This document shows, in pieces, positions 56,546 through 64,000 of a DNA stretch of 64,000 nt (within the stretch, counting starts at the first letter, position 1; each line of letters begins with the position of its first letter). The notes below the pieces were generated by a model, which was not told the origin of the DNA, searched no databases, and was given only the letters and a program-made list of their open reading frames with translations. The translations under genes and the position numbers were made by a program. Origin of the DNA: Phoma sp. XZ068. Taxonomy: Eukaryota > Ascomycota > Dothideomycetes > Pleosporales > Didymellaceae. The stretch covers positions 248,001 to 312,000 of the forward strand of contig RBKR01000029.1 of assembly GCA_004835665.1 (NCBI GenBank). The letters run 5' to 3'.

Positions 56546-57192
56546 ACGAATGGCGGTGTCTATATAGCCGAACCAAGTAACGAACAGAGCTCAAACATAC
56601 CTTCTGTAACTGAACCTATAACATCGATTGTCCTGGATCAATAAACAAGTGTTGAGTGATGATGTTTGGGTTTCTTTGAATGCAACTTAAATACGTTTGA
56701 TGATGGACTTCAGGTTGAAGGGCGGTTGCAGTTGTGTCGTCCAGGCGTACTGCCGCTTTCCTGGCCGCCTGGTCGACGATGTCGGAAAAGTAGCGGAGAT
56801 CTCTCCGTCTCCACCTATCACTTATGGCGGTCCGACATCCGGGATCTCGCAGCTGATTGGGAGCTGATCGCTGCGCTGCGTCAGCAGCTCTTGGCGTTTC
56901 GCAGTCTTTCGCTTAAAAAGGGCTAGTGTTTCTCGCATTCCGTTGCCGACATTCACCCATCTAGGCTGGCAGTAGCAGCACACCAAACTTCGAAGTATGG
57001 AAGCCGAGAGGCAAAACGTGATGTATTTATATTTTCATAGTCAACTGCATGGCGCGGGGTATAAAGCGTCCTTGGTGGACACATTGATGTCCAATTGACC
57101 CCTCTCTCCTGCACCTTTGTCTGATCTACCTTATCTACGTCCTTCACACTGGGCGAGAGCTCCGTCTCATTGCGGCACTATCCATTGCCAAA
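56546..57192. other. Intergenic, no gene supported
   Basis: About 650 bases between the GH7 and MFS genes. A GTGGAC followed by GTCCAA occurs near 57075-57095, a single occurrence. Confidence 0.45.
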
Positions 57193-59109
57193 ATGTCTCC
57201 AACGAATACCGTCACGGTGACACCTGCAACCACAGGTCCTCCTTCATCGAACCGGGGATCAGAATCAAGTATTGAGCTGCGACCTATAACTTCTGCGGCA
57301 TTACGTGACGCAGGCGGGCTGCTGCCAGAAGATAGACCGAAGAATAATGATCCAGTAGAATTCCTACCGCAGCCATCGACAACGGTGTCGGTCGTGGAGA
57401 GATGGAACAACCCAAAAGCTAACATCTACCGCACGGCAGCAACATTGTTTGCATTTGTTATCATGGGTGCTAACGACGCCGCATACGGGGTGAGTACCTC
57501 TCTGCACGATATTGAAACCTCGTGTTGATGCAGTATTTAGGCCATAATTCCGTACCTTGAGGAGTACTATCATCTAACTTACGTCATTGTTTCTTTGGTC
57601 TTCTTATCACCTTTGGGCGGCTACGTCGGCGCTGCATTGCTCAACAACTGGATTCATGTTCGCTTTGGCCAACGTGGAGTCGCTTTTTTGGGACCATTTT
57701 GCCATCTAGCAGCCTATATTGGAATTGCGCTGCACCCACCTTATCCCGTTCTGGTCGTCATCTTCATCATCGCAGGCTTCGGCAATGGCATCGAAGATGC
57801 CGCTTGGAACGCCTGGGCCGGCAACATGGCCAACGCAAACGAAGTTCTGGGATTTTTACATGGTTTCTATGGTCTTGGAGCCGTGCTGAGTCCTCTTGCG
57901 GCGACAACCCTGATGACACAGAGTGGCTGGATGTGGTATCAATTCTACTACATTATGGTGAGTTGGGATGCCCTGAGCCGCACCCAATATGCTGATAATA
58001 TTGCAGATTGGCGGTGCTGCCATTGAGCTCGTCACATCTATGGCGGCATTTTGGCCCATGTCAGGCCAGAAGTACCGCGAGGCCAACCCACGCACAAATG
58101 CAGTCTCCGAAAGTCGTCTCAAAGAAGCACTCAAAAGCCGGGTTACCTGGGTTGCATCGATCTTCCTTCTCGGCTATGTGGGCGCTGAGGTTGCCCTTGG
58201 AGGCTGGATTGTCACCTTCATGCGCCGAGAACGAGGTGGCGGTGATTTTGAGTCCGGAATGGTAGCTACCGGATTTTGGACAGGAATTACGGTGGGAAGA
58301 TTGATACTTGGCTTCGTTACGCCCCGACTGGGAGAGAAATTCGCAGTCCTTGTAAGTTTGATTGTGCAGCAATATGTCATTCTACTGACTCCAATTCAGA
58401 TCTACATCATTCTCGCCATGGTCTGCCAGCTGATGTTCTGGCTTGTACCCTCCTTCCACGTCTCTGCGATCTTCGTTGCGCTCCAGGGCTTCTTTCTCGG
58501 CCCTCTCTTCCCTGCTATCGTAGTGGCAGCGACCAAGGTATTACCCGCATACCTACATGTTTCCGCAATCGGCTTCGCAGCTGCATTCGGTGGCGGCGGC
58601 GCAGCAGTTCTACCCTTCGCGATCGGCTCGCTTGCGCAAGCCAAGGGTGTCGCCGTCCTGCAACCAATCATTTTAGCTGTCCTAGCCGTACTTTTAATGT
58701 TGTGGTTTTGCTTTCCAAAGCTCAACAAGAAAGTCGTCGGCGACATTCCAACAGAGCCAGAGCGGACAACGAAAAGATGGCTGAACATCGACTTTGACCT
58801 TGTGGAGACTGGAAAACGTACCATCAACAAAGCCCACGGAGGGTAGGTATGGCATACCTGTGAGTAGTATTCTGCATAGAACTTACTGTGTCCAGCGATC
58901 CAAGTGGAGGGTCTGAGCGCTGGGCAGGTGTGAAGCAGCGAGTGCAAACCCGCCGAGAGGCCAAAGCAGAACGCAAATGGACGAAAAGACAGATCCAAGC
59001 TATACGACGCGATACACCGGCATTTGCAGTCCTTGATGGTGTTGATCCCAATAGCGAAGAACCTCCTCCATATATCAACGTTCGCGCAAGGATGTTGTAT
59101 CATTCTTGA
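57193..59109 (+). CDS. MFS transporter, fungal Bsc6/fucose-permease type (five exons)
   Basis: Exons 57193-57489, 57541-57957, 58007-58351, 58400-58842 and 58896-59109 join in frame to 571 residues; introns are 48-53 nt. The first ~85 residues are polar. Twelve spans are expected; examples are TAATLFAFVIMGANDAAYG, GNGIEDAAWNAWAGN with a conserved acidic pair, and GYVGAEVALGGWIVTF, which mark this MFS branch. The last exon adds a ~72-residue basic cytosolic tail (QRVQTRREAKAERKWTKRQ). If its GTAGGT donor is not used, translation stops at 58846, giving 499 residues. The transported compound is unknown; relatives are poorly characterised. Confidence 0.78.
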
Positions 59110-59573
59110 GCTCGTTGCATAGTTCAATGCGTACTTCGTCGTTTTGCAACTACGTATGTAACAAGTACATCTTAATACTCGACAGACCTTGCAATTTTGA
59201 GTGGATTTGAGCTAGGGTATCAACGCAATATAGGGCATGTGCTCTTTTAACGTACCGAAAGCTAATCGTTGGCCGACTTTGGTGCTAAAGGGAGAACGGT
59301 GGTTGACCGGTTAAGCGAATCAACGAGTGACCGAGTCAGCAGCCAAGCTGCCAGAACAGCGATTAAAACCACAACATTCAACACGCCAAGCGGGTCTATG
59401 GGACACAGATTCGGGCTCTCGTTGAGCGTATCCGAATGCCGCATTTAGGGGATCCCGAGGCCTTACATAAAGCCCCAGAGCTCGCTGACGGCTTGCATTC
59501 ACCACGACCTCCAAGCGACTAGACCTCTGCATTCGAACATATCCATTCAAGCCATCATATTTTCTAAACCACA
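59110..59573. other. Intergenic, no gene supported
   Basis: About 460 bases, including the promoter of the aldehyde dehydrogenase gene. Nothing else supported. Confidence 0.5.
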
Positions 59574-61267
59574 ATGGTCTTTTTACCCGACTTCCAATCC
59601 GAAGACGGCCTCCCTGTGATTCCGATCCACATCGACGGCTCGCCTCAAAACATCGAATCTTCAACAACCCCCCTCTTCCCCGTCATCAACGCTGTATCCG
59701 ACACCACTATCCACTACGCTGTCTCTGCAACAAAGTCTTCCGCTATTGAAGCATGCGATGCTGCGTCGCGTGCCTTCCAAACATGGCGCAAAACTACCCC
59801 GTCCAATCGCCGCACATTGCTGTTCAAAGCCGCCGAGATCATCGAGAGCAAGATGAAAGAGATCATGGAGGCTCAAATCAGCGAAACGAGTTGTCCGAGA
59901 GAGTTTGCAGCGATCAATGTGAAGGGAGGTGTGGTTAATATGAGAGAGATTGCTGCTGCGACAAGTGAACTGAGGGGTACGGTGCCGCAAAGAAGTTCAA
60001 AGCCAGATGGTGAAGAAGTGGAGGGCTTGACGATCGTGGTGAGGGAACCTGTTGGTGTCGTTCTTGTTATCCCACCGTATGTGTACTCAATTCAAAGGCT
60101 GTAGGTGTGAAGCTGATTTGTATAGGTGGAACGGTGCCGTTGTGCTGCCCCTGCGGGCTATTAGCCAAGTACTCGCCGCTGGATGTACGGTCGTGCTCAA
60201 GGCTTCTGAGCTCTGTCCGAAGACCCACCACTTACTGGTGCAATGTTTCGAGGAAGCTGGTGTCCCAAAGGGTGCCATCAACGTCATCCAAGCAAAGCGT
60301 GAAGACGCTGCGGAAGTGACCGAGGCCATCATTGCGCATAAAGCGATCAGGAAGATTGACTTCATAGGCAGCGCCGCTGTCGGAAGCCAGATTGGCCAGG
60401 TGTGTGCAAAGCATCTGAAACCGATCTTGATGGAGCTTGGTGGCAAAGGACCGGCAATCGTTCTCGAAGATGCAAACCTGCAGAAAGCGGCTTTCTTGTG
60501 TGCTTTGGGTGGTAAGTAGGCCATCTCTATACAGCTATGGATACTGACAGCCTCCAGCTATTGCCGACCATGGGCAGCTTTGCTTTTCGACTGAGCGCAT
60601 CATAGTACACAAGTCAGGCTACGACCAGTTCGCTGAGGTCTTGAAAGCAACTTTCGCCAAATTCCCAGCAGCCGGCGACGCAGTCTCTAAGAAGTCTATT
60701 CAGCATGCATACGATGTCCTGCAAGATGCACAAGAGCAGGGAGCTCAGTTCCTCGTTGGTGGACTGGAAACCCTGAGCAAGACCAGTCTGAAGCCGACGA
60801 TTGTTACAAATGTTCCGCGGGATGCTCGTATCCGCGATGAGGAAACGTTTGGACCATCGGTATCACTCTACGTCGCCGAAGATGACGATGATGCCATCTC
60901 GATCGCAAACGACTCTGCGTACGGACTGAGTGCGGCTGTGCATAGTAGTAGCTGGGAGCATGCGTACAAAGTGGCGAGGCAGCTAGAGTATGGACAGGTG
61001 CACATCAACAATATGACCACCGGAGATTCTCGTAAGTTCGTAGCTACTACAACACGGACACAAGCTAATGTTTTCATCTAGCGGGCGCTCCTATTCGTGG
61101 CGTCAAGGGCTCCGGCTGGGGCCAGTCGAACTCTGTCTGGGGGATCTATGAGTTCAGTATTGAGAAGACACTGGTAAGTTCTTTGTCCGTTGTACGGGTA
61201 TCTCTGCTGATCAACGGAACAGTACTTTGAAAGTGATGCCATGGCCATGTTTGGTCGTCCAGGTTAA
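59574..61267 (+). CDS. Aldehyde dehydrogenase, vanillin/salicylaldehyde type (five exons)
   Basis: Exons 59574-60076, 60126-60511, 60558-61031, 61082-61173 and 61223-61267 join in frame to 499 residues, each junction restoring a conserved ALDH segment. Catalytic residues are N170 (PWNGA, formed at the first splice), E271 (MELGGKGP) and C305 (GQLCFSTE), with the normal spacing of 34 between E and C. GSAAVG is the NAD-binding loop and EETFGPSVSLY the late conserved motif. The layout suits the group that oxidises aromatic aldehydes such as vanillin or salicylaldehyde with NAD(P)+, useful in breakdown of lignin-derived aromatics. Cytosolic. No partner genes adjacent. Confidence 0.88.
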
Positions 61268-61951
61268 TAATTTGCTTGTCCATATAGTATGGCAACGTTT
61301 AGCCAAAGGTCTCATATGCGTTTTTCCCACATGTTCCTAGTTAGACAATTGCATAATATCCCAACTCATAGGCACTCTTCAATACACGTCCGTCGTCATG
61401 CGAGAGGGTAGTGCTGGTGTCGTGTTGGCCAGAGTGGGAGAATGAGGACTTCCTACTCGAACAACCGCCTCACTGCGATTGGTTGTAAACAAAAGTTCCC
61501 AGATTTTCGTCAGTAAATGAAAGAAGTATGGCATGTCGCTCTAACATTGCCAAACAAGTACAGCACTGAGAGTGTACATCTGGGCGACGATCCGGTGCTT
61601 AAAAAGCCCAAACGTGCGGGAACAAAAAGATCCCATACTACAGTTCAAGCTAGTTGGTTAATTCGATCGTATCAGACTGCAAGCCGAGCCCGCAGGCCCA
61701 GTATGGTGTTTTCGTTGTGAGTAGGGATGCATGAAGGCAGACCAACATCGACATTGTACTAGCCCATATCGGGTTAGCGTGTTTTCGTGTTCACGAGCGT
61801 CGAACTTCGTGCCCGATGATGCAATGTGTCAACACAGAAAGTCTGCCTACAAGGCTACCACAACGCATTAAAGGAGATCTGTCAGCTTGTGACTGTACCG
61901 AAGCCTGTTCAGCAACACCTGGAGTAAACTCACTTTCACGCGAGCTCCACA
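61268..61951. other. Intergenic, no gene supported
   Basis: About 680 bases between the aldehyde dehydrogenase gene and BOS1. No coding frame supported. Confidence 0.5.
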
Positions 61952-62835
61952 ATGGTATTAGAGACGTACCCTTTTCTGTCACAAACAGACAGCTAAACGC
62001 ATTGTAACAGAATGCTCTATTCAACTCTGCCTTACGGCAGTCTACATCGATTCGCAAGGACTTAGATCAGTTCGCCGACAGCGCAGCGCCCTCACCACAG
62101 CTGCAAGCCCAGCTCAATGCCTCGTTGGCAACCTTCTCGCGCACTATCGACGACTATGGCAAGCTCGCAAGGCAGGAGCCAGTACAGACAAAGCAGGAGA
62201 AGGCGTTTGAAAGGCTCAAAAACTTTCGAAGTGAGCTGGACGAGTACCGGGAAAGCTTCAAGCGGACAAAGAGCGCCAATGAGGACATTGTATGTTCAAG
62301 CTTTGGGTGGAGATACCAGGGAATGCAGAGTTGCTGACACGGACTACAGCGAACCACAGAAGCACGTACAGAACTCCTCGGTCGCCGCCCGCATCACGCC
62401 GCCACACCTGAAAACCCATATGCACAGTCCAACATCAACGCAAACGCAAACGCACACTCGCCTTTCGCACCTTCACAGCCACACGACCCAAACGCGCCTT
62501 ATCGGCCGAATCCATACTCTGCTGGCGCACCACAAGGTGGCGATTACGACCGTGAAGGCCATGTACTGCGCGAGAACTCATTCTTCAACCAGACATCGAA
62601 TCAATTAGATGAGTTTCTGGACCGAGGCAGAGCCGTGCTAGGCGATTTGGGACAGCAAAGAGAGATGCTGAAGGGCACACAGAGAAGGCTGTACAGCGTC
62701 GCAAACACGCTGGGCATCAGCGGTGACACCATCAGGATGGTAGAGCGGAGGGCGATGCAGGACAAGTGGATCTTCTACGGTGGTGTTGTCATCTTCTTTG
62801 CTTTCTGTTGGTTGGTGATACACTTTCTGCGATGA
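61952..62835 (+). CDS. BOS1: v-SNARE Bos1 (membrin family), three exons
   Basis: Exons 61952-61954, 62011-62289 and 62350-62835 join in frame to 255 residues. Exon 1 is the bare ATG; the reading resumes with NALFNSALRQSTSIRKDLDQF, the standard Bos1 N-terminus. The SNARE helix is FLDRGRAVLGDLGQQREMLKGTQRRLYSVANTLGISGDTIRMVERRAMQDKW, and the C-terminal anchor is IFYGGVVIFFAFCWLVIHFL. A linker with an Asn/Ala run (NINANANAH) and a Pro-rich part is typical of filamentous fungi. Bos1 acts in ER-Golgi vesicle fusion. An alternative ATG would need an upstream exon not seen. Confidence 0.88.
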
Positions 62836-63449
62836 TGAGTTGCAATGTTTTGTAAAGGAAAGAGAAGATATATGGCGAAGGATGAATTGGCTCACATTAG
62901 TGTTGCGATGCAAGAATGGTCTATTCTTCAAAGCGGCGATCTGTATGCAGTATCGGATTTAGCGAGGCGTACGGCGCATACAAGCTTGGATTTGGACTCA
63001 GGATATGAATCTTGTGATTCATGGGTATGTAGTTGAAAAATGACAAGATTACTCAACACAGTATGTTCATCACGTTACGATTTCTTCGAAGCTTGGAAAA
63101 CTGACTGTTGAGTTCGGGTTAGCGCTGCCATACTTCATGTGAAAGGGGGTCACTCTTGTATCGTCTTATTCTGCTGACGTACTTGACAGTGGAGCCTTCA
63201 TCAGAGAAGTTAAGTTAATCGCAACTGTCAATTCTATGGAGTTCTAATACATGATATTCAGAACGAAAGACAGGTTCACATCATCCCAGCACTATGAAGG
63301 TCTACTGCAGAGATTACAAAAGCAGGTGCATGAAATTTCCGGTTTGCTGCTCAACGACCAGACTGGCCTTGCTTCGAAGTGTCCGACCGCATTCCTGTTG
63401 CTGCCTGTTCAACAGTGACGTAAACGTTGCTGTCTTCCAATGTCACCCG
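62836..63449. other. Intergenic, no gene supported
   Basis: About 610 bases between convergent genes BOS1 and the right-edge gene. No coding frame supported. Confidence 0.5.
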
Positions 63450-64000
63450 TCAGTATCGATACTTCATAGAGTCGATGTCGCGCTGCATCCTCTCCAGCTT
63501 AAACGCCTGCGCGTCTTGTTGCAATCGAAGCGCATTCAGCTCGTGCCTGGGAGATATCAATGGAGAGTGGTAGCCTGTTCGCGGGTATGGTGGGATCTCC
63601 AGCATACTTGGCCTCCGAACCGCGGGCACTGACAACCTTCGTACAAGCGAGTTGCGGGGAGCAGTCAGCTGAAGTTGAGTTCGGCCTCGGTCATGGTCAT
63701 CGAGGATAGTGTCGTAGAAGAACCGAAGCAGATCCGCGATCCACGAGTGGTGAGGATCAGGCCTTCGCCACTCTTCGAACAGGGGTGGACCACGGCTTGC
63801 GACCTTGTGGAAAGCGTCATTCAATTTCTCTCTCGGCACGAGACCGTGAAGTTGCTGAAGTCCAAGACACCATTCGGTCAACAGAAACGACTGTTCCTCA
63901 TCAACGATGCACTCGGCTTCTTTGCAGAAGAACCGTAGAAGGGCTGCCGCAAGCTCGTTCGACTTGATACGATGTGCTGTGTGGCAGAAAACCAGAAATC
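63450..64000 (-). CDS. Unrecognised protein, C-terminal part, runs off the right edge
   Basis: On the minus strand the frame is open from the edge to a stop at 63450 (about 183 residues). It begins within FLVFCHTAHRIKSNELAAALLRFFCKEAECIVDEEQSFLL, continues TEWCLGLQQLHGLVPREKLNDAFHKV, and ends with an Arg-rich and coiled-coil-prone tail (RLQQDAQAFKLERMQRDIDSMK). The style recalls the helical N-terminal regions of fungal NACHT/DUF proteins, and the segment resembles the VFWHLS-SELAADIV kind of sequence in the DUF7708 gene at 44942-46395, but the resemblance is too weak to name a family. The start lies outside the window. Confidence 0.5.
   Translation of the reverse strand, partial: FLVFCHTAHRIKSNELAAALLRFFCKEAECIVDEEQSFLLTEWCLGLQQLHGLVPREKLNDAFHKVASRGPPLFEEWRRPDPHHSWIADLLRFFYDTILDDHDRGRTQLQLTAPRNSLVRRLSVPAVRRPSMLEIPPYPRTGYHSPLISPRHELNALRLQQDAQAFKLERMQRDIDSMKYRY

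Noticed and set aside
57075..57095. GTGGAC with nearby GTCCAA upstream of the second MFS gene as part of the rhamnosidase regulon
   Set aside because: Only one full motif copy; single copies occur by chance many times in a window this size.

Overview
The window reads as nuclear DNA of a filamentous ascomycete, most likely a plant-associated Dothideomycete (Pleosporales-like). The evidence is many short introns (about 46-60 nt, GTAAGT/GTGAGT donors, CTAAC-like branch sites, CAG/TAG acceptors), genes on both strands with no operons, and a mix of fungal families: GH7, GH43, GH71 and GH78 enzymes, Fungal_trans regulators, HET and DUF7708 proteins, fungal SLATT. Species cannot be named from sequence alone. 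Exon joins were worked out by hand from splice signals and reading-frame continuity.

Left part (1-15.8 kb): the 3' end of a HAD hydrolase, an ankyrin protein, a four-exon protein kinase followed 50 bp later by a decayed HET-domain gene, two small membrane proteins in tandem, a conserved membrane protein, and a five-exon gene for a 1142-residue membrane protein with a long Gly-rich repeat region.

Centre left (16-26.2 kb): the most coherent block. A GH78-type alpha-L-rhamnosidase and a two-finger C2H2 Fungal_trans regulator are transcribed divergently. A MAL-type sugar transporter and a secreted GH43 enzyme follow. GTGGAC/GTCCAC motifs cluster in the divergent promoter (three copies exactly 20 bp apart, plus a perfect inverted pair) and again upstream of the transporter. 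This suggests a self-regulated gene set for use of plant glycosides.

Middle (28-43.7 kb): mostly housekeeping or conserved genes: a three-repeat MYB factor, FYV7 (with a likely GC-AG intron), an Atos-family protein, a fungal SLATT protein, a small secreted Cys protein, a secreted GH71 alpha-1,3-glucanase, a TTC27/Emw1 TPR protein, and a Q/Y/G-rich glycine-zipper protein.

Right part (44-64 kb): a frameshifted DUF7708 gene and an APH-type phosphotransferase pseudogene, then an acyl-protein-thioesterase-like hydrolase, a cytochrome P450, about 3.4 kb without a supported gene (with a 23-bp tandem repeat), a GH7 endoglucanase with a 10-bp inverted repeat at its promoter, an MFS transporter, a five-exon aldehyde dehydrogenase, the SNARE BOS1, and a gene running off the right edge. 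No rRNA, CRISPR, intact transposon or convincing tRNA was seen.
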